Origin: Clostridia bacterium
Lineage (GTDB): Bacteria > Bacillota > Clostridia > Oscillospirales > Acutalibacteraceae
Direction: 5' to 3'
Length of the DNA stretch: 9,722 bases
Assembly (NCBI GenBank): GCA_900769775.1
Contig: CAAGHT010000027.1
Coordinates: 1 to 9,722 of the forward strand
Shown: in pieces, positions 1 through 5,356 of the stretch
How positions within the stretch are numbered: the first letter of the stretch is position 1
How the letters are laid out: each line of letters begins with the position of its first letter
Position numbers and translations under genes: made by a program
The notes under the pieces: model-generated
The model's input: the letters and a program-made list of their open reading frames with translations, nothing else
What the model was told of the DNA's origin: nothing
The model's database searches: none

Positions 1-2
1 AA

Positions 3-536
3 GAGGATTATATTAAGCTTGTAAAAGCGAGCAAGGAAACAAAGCTTGAAGAGTATATTCAAAAGCATACACCCCGCTCTCATGACGGCGTTGTTATCGA
101 GGGAATCGATAACTGTCTTATAAAGCTGTCAAAATGTTGCGACCCTCTGCCCGGAGATGATATTATCGGCTTTATAACAAGAGGACACGGCGTTTCAGTG
201 CATAAAAAGGACTGCGTAAATGTTCCTAAGAATATAAATGCTCCCGAAGAAGCAGGCCGATGGATTGGTGCCTATTGGGCAGATGACGGAAGCTCCTCTT
301 TCACCTCGACTGTTCAGATTACGGGTCTTGACCGTGACGGACTTCTCGCTGATATTACAAATGTTCTTTTCAATATGAGAGTTGGCCTGCACGCAGTAAA
401 TGCAAGAGCCGTAAAGGGAGGAAACTGTGTTATAACAGTAACCCTTTCCGCCGCAAGCGTTGAACATTTAAGCTCAATAATTACAAAGCTTAAAAAGCTT
501 TCGGGAGTATATAGTGTGGAGAGAACAAACCGATGA
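3..536 (+). CDS. relA: RelA/SpoT-family (p)ppGpp synthetase/hydrolase, C-terminal part (5' truncated)
   Basis: This is the last 177 residues of a long RelA/SpoT homologue, the enzyme that makes and degrades the alarmone (p)ppGpp; the catalytic and TGS domains lie upstream of the window. Visible residues 43-71 carry the conserved zinc-finger/RIS segment: a CC pair (45-46) followed by a PLPGD turn, the ITRGHGVSVH stretch and a final Cys (71). Residues about 100-177 form an ACT domain (ITGLDRDGLLADIT is typical). These C-terminal domains sense ribosome-bound deacylated tRNA and control the balance of synthesis and hydrolysis. The frame is open from base 3 with no start codon, so the gene is cut by the window edge and is not a small gene starting at the internal GTG at 198. 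The stop overlaps the next start (ATGA, 533-536), which suggests translational coupling with dtd, its usual neighbour in Firmicutes. The name relA follows Gram-positive usage; synthetase versus hydrolase activity cannot be judged from this part. Confidence 0.95.
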   Translation, partial: EDYIKLVKASKETKLEEYIQKHTPRSHDGVVIEGIDNCLIKLSKCCDPLPGDDIIGFITRGHGVSVHKKDCVNVPKNINAPEEAGRWIGAYWADDGSSSFTSTVQITGLDRDGLLADITNVLFNMRVGLHAVNARAVKGGNCVITVTLSAASVEHLSSIITKLKKLSGVYSVERTNR

Positions 537-997
537 AAGCAGTAATTCAAAGGGTCAAATACGCTTCTGTTAAAGTTTCGGGAGAGACTGTCGGCAGTAT
601 AAATGAAGGTTTTCTTATACTGCTTGGTGTTGTTAAAGAGGATAACGAAAAGCAGGCAGAGCAGCTTGCTGAGAAGATAGCACGGCTTCGCGTATTTACC
701 GACCAAAATGACAAGATGAACCTCTCGCTTCTCGATATTGAGGGCGAGGCGCTCGTTATATCAAACTTTACACTTGCCGCAGATTTACGCCGCGGCAACC
801 GCCCCTCCTTCGACCCCGCAATGCCGCCCTCTGATGCAAACAGACTTTATGAATACTTCTGTGATATGCTTCAGAAATGCGGTGTGAAGAGGGTCGAAAA
901 AGGTGTATTCGGCGCCGATATGGCGGTCGAGCTTTTAAATGACGGCCCTGTTACCATAACCGCCGATACAGATATTTGGAATAAACCGAGGAACTGA
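533..997 (+). CDS. dtd: D-aminoacyl-tRNA deacylase
   Basis: A 154-residue protein, the usual length for DTD. It hydrolyses D-amino acids (and glycine mischarged on tRNA-Ala) from tRNA, keeping them out of translation in the cytoplasm. Diagnostic features are the N-terminal MKAVIQRV strand, the RRGNRPSF segment (86-93) and the late GPVT motif (138-141), whose Gly-cis-Pro forms the chiral proofreading pocket. The usual SQxxL motif reads SNFTL here (77-81), a Gln-to-Asn change at a normally conserved position. The start overlaps the relA stop by four bases (ATGA), so it is probably translated by coupling. The relA-dtd-hemZ order is common in Firmicutes. Confidence 0.95.
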   Translation: MKAVIQRVKYASVKVSGETVGSINEGFLILLGVVKEDNEKQAEQLAEKIARLRVFTDQNDKMNLSLLDIEGEALVISNFTLAADLRRGNRPSFDPAMPPSDANRLYEYFCDMLQKCGVKRVEKGVFGADMAVELLNDGPVTITADTDIWNKPRN

Positions 998-1002
998 AAA
1001 TA

Positions 1003-2463
1003 ATGAATCTATGTAATATAGGTCACAGTTTTAATTATGAGCTTGAAAAGCTTTGCAGAATTTTTCTGCCGTTTGAAAAAATTGCAGTAATAAATGAGAT
1101 AAAATCCGACAGTATCTATGCTGTCTGCACTTTGTCGGACAGTGGCGATAAGGTATCTGCCGAGCTTTTTGCAGAGGGCAAAAGCATTAAAAAAGAGCTT
1201 GCCACAGAAAGAGAAGAAAAGTCACAAGAGTTGGCGCTTGCCACCTGTCTTTATGAATGCTTTTCTGAAATGACAGGCTATAAGCCCTGTTGGGGAATAC
1301 TGACAGGTGTTCGCCCTGTAAAGCTTTATCATAAGCTGTGTGACCAAATCGGAGAGGAAAAAGCAAAGCAGTATTTTAAGGATACTCTTTTTGTCGATGA
1401 TAAAAAAATCTCCCTCTCTGCCGAAACTATGGCGCCCGAGTTCGAGATAATAAATCGCTCTCGCGATGATTCCTTCAGCCTTTATGTGTCGGTGCCATTT
1501 TGTCCCTCAAGATGCGCCTATTGCTCCTTTGTTTCTCATTCGGTAGATAAGGCAAAAAATCTTATCAAGCCATATGTAGAGCTTCTCACACAGGAAATAG
1601 CCGAAACGGGAAGAATAGCAAAGGAATTAAAGCTAAGACTTGAAACGGTTTATATAGGCGGCGGCACTCCCGTTGCACTTACTGCCGACCAGCTTCGCCG
1701 TGTTATGGCAGCTATTTCTCAAAACTTCGACCTTTCAAATATTGAGGAATATACCGTTGAGGCGGGCAGACCCGATGCAATAGATAAGGATAAGCTTATA
1801 GCAATAAAAGAGGGCGGCGCTACGAGAATCAGCATAAACCCTCAGACAATGAACGATTCGGTACTGCGTGAAATCGGAAGAAATCATACTGCCGCAGAAA
1901 CCGAGAAAGCCTTTATGCTTGCAAGGCAGGTTGGCTTTGATAACATAAATATGGACCTTATCGCAGGTCTCCCGACAGATACCTTTGAGAGTTTCAAGGA
2001 GACCTTGCAGAGAGTGATGACGCTCGACCCTGAGAGCGTAACGGTGCATTCTCTTTCGATGAAGCGAGCCTCAACCCTCTCTACCGATGGCAGACTTCCC
2101 GACCTTTCAGCAGGGGATAACGCCGCGCAGATGGTCGACTATGCAAAGGAAAAGCTCGGGGAAGTGGGAATACTGCCCTATTACCTTTACAGACAGAGCA
2201 AAACTGTCGGAAATCTCGAGAATGTCGGATACTCCAAAAAAGGGTATGAGGGACTTTACAATGTCTATATTATGGATGAAACTCATACTATTCTTGCTTG
2301 CGGTGCCAGTGGTGTAACCAAGCTTCGTGAGCCGAATTCGAACAGGATTGAACGCATATATAATTACAAATACCCCTATGAGTATATCGACCGCTTTGAT
2401 GAGATGATATCCCGTAAGAAGGGTATAACAGACTTCTATAAAAGCATTAGAAATGACCGATAG
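1003..2463 (+). CDS. hemZ: HemZ-type radical SAM protein (coproporphyrinogen III oxidase family)
   Basis: A 486-residue radical SAM protein of the HemN/HemZ family. The CxxxCxYC motif (Cys167, Cys171, Cys174, within VPFCPSRCAYCSF) binds the 4Fe-4S cluster that cleaves S-adenosylmethionine, followed by the GGGTP loop (219-223). The roughly 160-residue N-terminal extension with the TGVRPVK signature (101-107) separates HemZ from ordinary HemN. By family, the reaction would be anaerobic oxidative decarboxylation of coproporphyrinogen III to protoporphyrinogen IX. Many Clostridia keep hemZ without a full haem pathway, however, so the true substrate is uncertain. It starts 5 bases after dtd; GAGGA at 988-992 is a possible ribosome site with a longish 10-base spacing. 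The TAG stop is part of the TAGGAG site of the next gene. Confidence 0.9.
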   Translation: MNLCNIGHSFNYELEKLCRIFLPFEKIAVINEIKSDSIYAVCTLSDSGDKVSAELFAEGKSIKKELATEREEKSQELALATCLYECFSEMTGYKPCWGILTGVRPVKLYHKLCDQIGEEKAKQYFKDTLFVDDKKISLSAETMAPEFEIINRSRDDSFSLYVSVPFCPSRCAYCSFVSHSVDKAKNLIKPYVELLTQEIAETGRIAKELKLRLETVYIGGGTPVALTADQLRRVMAAISQNFDLSNIEEYTVEAGRPDAIDKDKLIAIKEGGATRISINPQTMNDSVLREIGRNHTAAETEKAFMLARQVGFDNINMDLIAGLPTDTFESFKETLQRVMTLDPESVTVHSLSMKRASTLSTDGRLPDLSAGDNAAQMVDYAKEKLGEVGILPYYLYRQSKTVGNLENVGYSKKGYEGLYNVYIMDETHTILACGASGVTKLREPNSNRIERIYNYKYPYEYIDRFDEMISRKKGITDFYKSIRNDR

Positions 2464-2466
2464 GAG
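2462..2466 (+). promoter_or_regulatory. Ribosome binding site deciding the start at 2474
   Basis: AGGAG sits inside and just after the hemZ stop codon (TAGGAG). Its spacing is 7 bases to the ATG at 2474 but only 1 base to the ATG at 2468, and it lies downstream of the in-frame ATG at 2453. The 2474 start is therefore preferred. Confidence 0.7.
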
Positions 2467-2473
2467 AATGAAA

Positions 2474-2830
2474 ATGGATTTTAACGACGCTTTTGACAAA
2501 GCTAAATTCGGCTTTGAGGTAATCTGCAAAAAGACAGAGGATGTTGTTGCCGTTTCTAAACTCAAAATAGAGCAGGCAAAGGTTGAAACCAGGCTTTCTA
2601 AGAACTATCAAAGGCTTGGAAAGCTTTATTACAATGCTCTTACTCACGTTAAAGATGCCGATGCTGCCGAGTGTGAGGCTCTCACAGAGCTTATAACCGA
2701 AAACAGAGCCGAGCTTCGCAGAATAAAGGCGGAAATTTTAGAGCAGACAAGCAAAAAGAAGTGTGAATTCTGCTCTGCACTAAGTGACAAGGATGCCGAA
2801 TTCTGCTCAAAGTGCGGAGAAAAGTTTTAA
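2474..2830 (+). CDS. Small coiled-coil protein with C-terminal zinc ribbon, function unknown
   Basis: I do not recognise a characterised family member. The 118-residue product has a charged, heptad-like helical region (about 24-92, rich in Lys, Glu, Ala and Leu) and a C-terminal zinc ribbon with two CxxC knuckles: Cys97/Cys100 and Cys111/Cys114 (KCEFC and FCSKCG). There is no signal peptide or membrane segment, so it should be cytoplasmic. The layout, helical stalk plus terminal zinc ribbon, is common among small Clostridia proteins annotated only as zinc-ribbon domain proteins and is compatible with RNA, ribosome or protein binding; none of these is shown. It sits between hemZ and the nucleosidase gene with 10- and 9-base gaps, so it is almost certainly co-transcribed. 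The 2474 start is chosen by ribosome-site spacing; 2468 and 2453 are in-frame alternatives. Confidence 0.8.
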   Translation: MDFNDAFDKAKFGFEVICKKTEDVVAVSKLKIEQAKVETRLSKNYQRLGKLYYNALTHVKDADAAECEALTELITENRAELRRIKAEILEQTSKKKCEFCSALSDKDAEFCSKCGEKF

Positions 2831-2839
2831 AGGAGCAAA

Positions 2840-3538
2840 GTGAAAGTGAAAAAAATTGGACTTATAATCGCTGATGAGAGCGAGTATATAATGATAAGAA
2901 AAAAGGCAGAGGAATGCGGCGCAGAGAGCTTTGATTTCTTCTCGCGTAAGGGACACCGTTTTGAGCTTTCGGGCTATGAGCTTTATACCGTGCTTTGCGG
3001 TGTCGGAATGGTAAATGCCACCGCAGCTGCAACCTATTTTGCGACAATGGGGGTTGATGCTATGCTCAGCTTCGGTCTTTCGGGCGGAATAAACGGTATC
3101 AGACGCAACGAATTTATGGTCGGAAACGAGTATATCGAGCATGATTTTGACCTTACTCCTCTCGGCTACAAGCCATGTGAAAAGCCTCTTCAGGACTATA
3201 TTTATAAGGGCGATGAGACACTCTGCAACTGCTTTACAGAGCTTTATCCCTTTATTAAGGAGGGTGTTGTTGTAAGCGGTGACAGCTTTATCTGTGATGA
3301 TAATAAGCGTAATTTCTTTAAGGATGCCTTCGGTGCAATGTCCTGCGATATGGAGTCTGCCGCTATTGCTTATGTGGCTGATTTAGCAAAAATTCCCTTC
3401 ACTACACTCCGTAAAATAAGCGATGATGCAGGCGACTCAGCAAGTGAAAGCTACACCGATTCGCTCGATATTAACGGCGATGAGGTTCTTGAAATTTTAC
3501 TTGCCGCAATACAAAAATACATAGAATGCGAACGATAA
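2840..3538 (+). CDS. mtnN: 5'-methylthioadenosine/S-adenosylhomocysteine nucleosidase (PNP/UDP phosphorylase family)
   Basis: A 232-residue nucleosidase, the length normal for MTA/SAH nucleosidase. It cleaves adenine from 5'-methylthioadenosine and S-adenosylhomocysteine and, in many bacteria, from 5'-deoxyadenosine, the by-product of radical SAM enzymes. Family landmarks are an acidic residue near the start (Glu15, aligned by eye to E. coli Glu12), CGVGMVNA (53-60), LSGGI (80-84), a DLTPLGY stretch (104-110), GDSFI (147-151), CDMESAAIAYV (169-179, ribose-binding Glu172) and RKISDDA (191-197, catalytic Asp195). It uses a GTG start with AAGGAG 4 bases or so upstream. Removing deoxyadenosine products next to the radical SAM gene hemZ is a plausible, unproven link. 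No convincing terminator follows. Confidence 0.87.
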   Translation: MKVKKIGLIIADESEYIMIRKKAEECGAESFDFFSRKGHRFELSGYELYTVLCGVGMVNATAAATYFATMGVDAMLSFGLSGGINGIRRNEFMVGNEYIEHDFDLTPLGYKPCEKPLQDYIYKGDETLCNCFTELYPFIKEGVVVSGDSFICDDNKRNFFKDAFGAMSCDMESAAIAYVADLAKIPFTTLRKISDDAGDSASESYTDSLDINGDEVLEILLAAIQKYIECER

Positions 3539-3642
3539 TACTTTAAAATTCGGAATTTTGTACAAAAATATTCAAAAAAATTAACAAAACCCTTTAAAAA
3601 TGGGCATTTTAATCAAAAAACAGTTGATTTTAGGAGCAAAAT
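3539..3642 (+). promoter_or_regulatory. AT-rich intergenic region with three short inverted repeats, probable promoter of the mazG block
   Basis: This 104-base gap is very AT-rich and holds three short inverted repeats: AAAATTC-G-GAATTTT (3545-3559), AAAATG-GG-CATTTT (3597-3610) and AATCAA-N7-TTGATT (3611-3629). The last ends just before the mazG ribosome site AGGAG (3632-3636). It is the only sizeable gap between the relA and mazG groups, so a promoter is expected. Possible elements such as TTAACA at 3581 have no well-spaced TATAAT-like partner, so no specific promoter is called. The first repeat could equally be a weak terminator of the mtnN unit. Confidence 0.4.
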
Positions 3643-4407
3643 ATGGTAAAAATAAAAGTGGCGAAAGAAGATGGCAAATATACCGAGGCCGAGCTTCTTG
3701 AGATAATGAAGTGTCTTCGTGCACCGGGCGGTTGCCCTTGGGATATTGAACAAACCCATAAGAGCATCCGCAACGATCTTTTGGAGGAAGCCTATGAGGT
3801 AGCCGATGCTATTGATACCGATGACAATACCGCTCTTTGTGAAGAGCTTGGAGATCTTCTTTTGCAGGTTGTTTTTCATTCTGAGATTGCAAGCGAAGAG
3901 GGAAGCTTTGATTACAGTGATGTAGTCGATGGAATAGCCCGTAAACTTGTGCTCCGCCACCCTCATGTATTTGGTGAGGCAAAGGCAGAAAACTCAGGTG
4001 AGGTTTTAGACCTTTGGGATGAAATCAAAAAGGAAGAAAAGCATCAGCAGACCGCAACCGATACTCTTCGCAGCGTGCCAAATGCATTTCCTGCACTAAT
4101 GCGCAGTGCCAAGGTTCAAAAGAGGGCAGGCAAGGCGGGTCTTCGGTTTGAAAGCCCGATAGAATCGGGTTGCCTCATTTCGCTTCTTTATTCTCTTGAG
4201 GATGCTATGGCAAAGCAGGACAAGCAGTCAGCTACAGTAGCATATGGCGAGCTTCTTTTTCATCTTGCAAGTGTAGGTCGGCTTATCGGTGCCGATCCCG
4301 AGGAGACCCTTAATAAAACGACCGATGAATTTATAAGTCGTTTTGCCAAAGCGGAAGAGAAGGCCTCGAAAAAGGCAATTACAATAAGCGAGGCATTCGG
4401 TGAATAA
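3643..4407 (+). CDS. mazG: MazG nucleoside triphosphate pyrophosphohydrolase
   Basis: A 254-residue MazG, which hydrolyses (d)NTPs to monophosphate and pyrophosphate and is linked to nucleotide-pool sanitation and damping of the (p)ppGpp stringent response. The N-terminal domain is intact: the LRAPGGCPWDIEQTHKS entry motif (25-41), LLEEAYEV (46-53) and EELGDLLLQVVFH (67-79), which supply the metal-binding acids, then RHPHVFG (105-111). The second domain is recognisable from RAGKAGLRF (161-169) and from GADPEETL with the ISRF end (216-234), but the position expected to read EELGD reads VAYGELLF (199-206), so its metal site appears lost. The start at 3643 has AGGAG 6 bases upstream. The gene heads the mazG-hup-rqcP-yabPQ-divIC-yabR block, as in other Firmicutes; its partner alarmone gene relA lies about 3 kb upstream. 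Confidence 0.95.
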   Translation: MVKIKVAKEDGKYTEAELLEIMKCLRAPGGCPWDIEQTHKSIRNDLLEEAYEVADAIDTDDNTALCEELGDLLLQVVFHSEIASEEGSFDYSDVVDGIARKLVLRHPHVFGEAKAENSGEVLDLWDEIKKEEKHQQTATDTLRSVPNAFPALMRSAKVQKRAGKAGLRFESPIESGCLISLLYSLEDAMAKQDKQSATVAYGELLFHLASVGRLIGADPEETLNKTTDEFISRFAKAEEKASKKAITISEAFGE

Positions 4408-4419
4408 CTTAGTATTTCA

Positions 4420-4436
4420 AATGACATTCAGTCATT
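4420..4436 (+). repeat. Inverted repeat upstream of the HU gene
   Basis: AATGAC-ATTCA-GTCATT forms a 6-base perfect inverted repeat with a 5-base spacer. Allowing one bulged A, the arms extend a few bases further (TTCAA/TTGAA). No T-run follows, so it does not look like a terminator for mazG. It lies 29-45 bases before the HU start and could be an operator or a structured leader; nothing in the sequence decides between these. Confidence 0.35.
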
Positions 4437-4464
4437 GAATAAAATTTTTGGAGGTATATTTATT

Positions 4465-4737
4465 ATGAAAAAAGCAGAACTCGTAGCAGCAGTTGCTGCA
4501 AAGGCAAACATTTCTAAGAAGGACGCAGACGCAGCTGTTGCAGCTGTTGCAGCTGTTGTTGCTGAAGCTCTTAAGGCTGGCGACGAAGTTGCTATCGCAG
4601 GCGTTGGTACTTTTAAGGTTAAGGAGCGCGCAGCTAGAGAGGGCGTTAACCCCGCTACAGGCGCTAAGATCAAGATTGCTGCAGCTAAGGTTCCCGCATT
4701 CAAGGCAGCTAAGGCTCTTAAGGACGCTGTAAAATAA
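4465..4737 (+). CDS. hup: HU-family DNA-binding protein
   Basis: A 90-residue HU protein, the standard length. HU binds and bends DNA non-specifically as a dimer and compacts the nucleoid. The family pattern is clear: [11 protein letters not shown] at the N-terminus, [21 protein letters not shown] (47-67, the beta-arm base and the proline-tipped DNA-intercalating arm), and a [15 protein letters not shown] tail. The start at 4465 has GGAGG 10 bases upstream. The upstream in-frame TTG (4435) lies before that site and would add an unneeded ten-residue extension, so it is rejected. The protein is unusually alanine-rich, and the DNA encoding the second helix contains three tandem 9-base units (4531-4557). 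Use of AAG, GCT and GTT codons is stronger than in neighbours, as expected for a highly expressed gene. A strong terminator follows. Insertion of hup between mazG and rqcP is typical of many Clostridia. Confidence 0.96.
   Translation: MKKAELVAAVAAKANISKKDADAAVAAVAAVVAEALKAGDEVAIAGVGTFKVKERAAREGVNPATGAKIKIAAAKVPAFKAAKALKDAVK
4531..4557 (+). repeat. Three tandem 9-base units inside hup
   Basis: GCAGCTGTT occurs three times without interruption (4531-4539, 4540-4548, 4549-4557), encoding (Ala-Ala-Val)x3 in the helical body of HU. Unit length is a multiple of three, so copy-number slippage would keep the frame. Confidence 0.85.
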
Positions 4738-4750
4738 GATTTTACGATCT

Positions 4751-4784
4751 AAAGCCGCCGCTAAACGGCGGCTTTACTTCTTTT
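4751..4784 (+). terminator. Strong intrinsic terminator after hup
   Basis: A perfect 10-base stem AAAGCCGCCG / CGGCGGCTTT with loop CTAAA (4751-4775) is followed by a pyrimidine-rich T tract (ACTTCTTTT). It begins 13 bases after the HU stop and ends only 12 bases before the rqcP start codon. Downstream genes must therefore depend on read-through or on a promoter inside this region. Confidence 0.9.
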
Positions 4785-4785
4785 C

Positions 4786-4791
4786 AGGTGA
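4786..4791 (+). promoter_or_regulatory. Ribosome binding site deciding the rqcP start at TTG 4797
   Basis: AGGTGA matches the anti-Shine-Dalgarno sequence over six bases and lies 5 bases before the TTG at 4797. The alternative GTG start at 4788 is inside this site and has only CTTCTTTTCAG upstream, so it is very unlikely. Confidence 0.75.
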
Positions 4792-4796
4792 CAAAA

Positions 4797-5039
4797 TTGA
4801 GATTAGATAAATATTTAAAGGTTTCACGCATCATAAAGCGCCGCACTGTTGCTAACGAGGCGTGTGATGCAGGACGCGTCAGCGTAAACGGAAAGACCGT
4901 AAAAGCCTCTTACGATGTTAAAGAGGGCGATATCCTTGAAATAGCCTTTGGAACCCGTACGGTTAAGGCAGAGGTTCTCTCAGTTAAAGAGGTAGTAAAG
5001 AAGGATGATGCAGCCCTCCTTTACAGAATAGTTGAGTAA
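4797..5039 (+). CDS. rqcP: RqcP, S4-domain ribosome-associated quality control protein (YabO)
   Basis: An 80-residue S4 RNA-binding protein closely resembling Bacillus RqcP/YabO (also related to Hsp15). RqcP binds stalled 50S subunits carrying peptidyl-tRNA and works with RqcH to add C-terminal alanine tails, marking stalled nascent chains for degradation. The S4 fold is visible from the first residues: RLDKYLKVSRIIKRRTVANE, then the GRVSVNGKTVKASYDVKEGD stretch typical of S4 loops. I start it at TTG 4797 because the AGGTGA site is correctly spaced, and because this gives the family's normal MRLDK N-terminus. It follows the hup terminator directly, so expression probably relies on leak-through. 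Its stop codon pairs with the next gene's start in a long hairpin. Confidence 0.92.
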   Translation: MRLDKYLKVSRIIKRRTVANEACDAGRVSVNGKTVKASYDVKEGDILEIAFGTRTVKAEVLSVKEVVKKDDAALLYRIVE

Positions 5040-5086
5040 TAAAACACCACCCCGAAAAATATACTTTACGGGTGGTGTTTTGTTAT
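5036..5086 (+). terminator. Long hairpin spanning the rqcP stop and yabP start (terminator and/or translational switch)
   Basis: Twelve perfect base pairs, AAAACACCACCC (5041-5052) with GGGTGGTGTTTT (5070-5081), close a 17-base loop. Pairing continues outward through a U-G wobble (5040/5082), three Watson-Crick pairs (5037-5039 with 5083-5085) and a G-U (5036/5086), about 17 pairs in total. The outer stem contains the UAA stop of rqcP and reaches the A and U of the yabP AUG. The only Shine-Dalgarno-like bases for yabP (GGTGGTG, 5071-5077) are inside the stem. The TTTTGTT end could also support intrinsic termination. The structure is seen directly; which function dominates is inference. Confidence 0.7.
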
Positions 5087-5354
5087 GTCGGAAAAAATAA
5101 GTGCCTTGCACAGTATAATAATCGGACAAAGGGAAAGGGTCAGTCTTTCGGGTATTACCGAGGTGGTAGGCTTTGATGATGAAACTGTTCTTTTAAAAAC
5201 CGTAATGGGAGGACTTACGATAAAAGGGGAGGAGCTTCATATAGGAGCCTTCAGTACCTCGAGCGGAGAGCTTGAAATTGACGGAAAAATAATCGCACTT
5301 GCATATACCGATGAAGGGCAGAAGGGCGGCTTCTGGCGCCGACTTACAAAATAA
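5085..5354 (+). CDS. yabP: YabP, sporulation protein
   Basis: An 89-residue YabP-family protein. It is small, soluble-looking and beta-rich, with the family core LSGITEVVGFDDETVLLKT followed by VMGGLTIKGEELHI and a late IDGKIIALAYTDE (residues about 20-77). In Bacillus subtilis yabP and yabQ are mother-cell sporulation genes under sigma-E; the biochemical role of YabP is unknown. It ends in a basic tail (GGFWRRLTK). There is no purine-rich ribosome site before the ATG; the nearest GGTGGTG lies in the hairpin just upstream, so translation probably depends on ribosomes arriving from rqcP or on a separate transcript lacking the 5' arm. The gap to yabQ is 2 bases. Confidence 0.9.
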   Translation: MSEKISALHSIIIGQRERVSLSGITEVVGFDDETVLLKTVMGGLTIKGEELHIGAFSTSSGELEIDGKIIALAYTDEGQKGGFWRRLTK

Positions 5355-5356
5355 TT

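Noticed and set aside
2107..2565. A 152-codon minus-strand frame across the hemZ end and zinc-ribbon gene
   Set aside because: It crosses two well-supported plus-strand genes and no family is recognised.
4435..4437. TTG as hup start
   Set aside because: It lies upstream of the GGAGG site and would add residues not found in HU proteins.
4416..4445. Possible promoter for hup (TTCAAA and TAAAAT, 18-base spacing)
   Set aside because: The -35 matches poorly and the predicted transcript start would fall on the ribosome site, so it is not listed as a feature although a hup promoter is expected.
4493..4732. A leucine-rich frame on the plus strand inside hup
   Set aside because: It results from reading the Ala-rich GCT/GCA codons of HU in another frame.
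4788..4790. GTG as rqcP start
   Set aside because: The GTG is part of the AGGTGA ribosome site; the TTG at 4797 is properly spaced and gives the family N-terminus.
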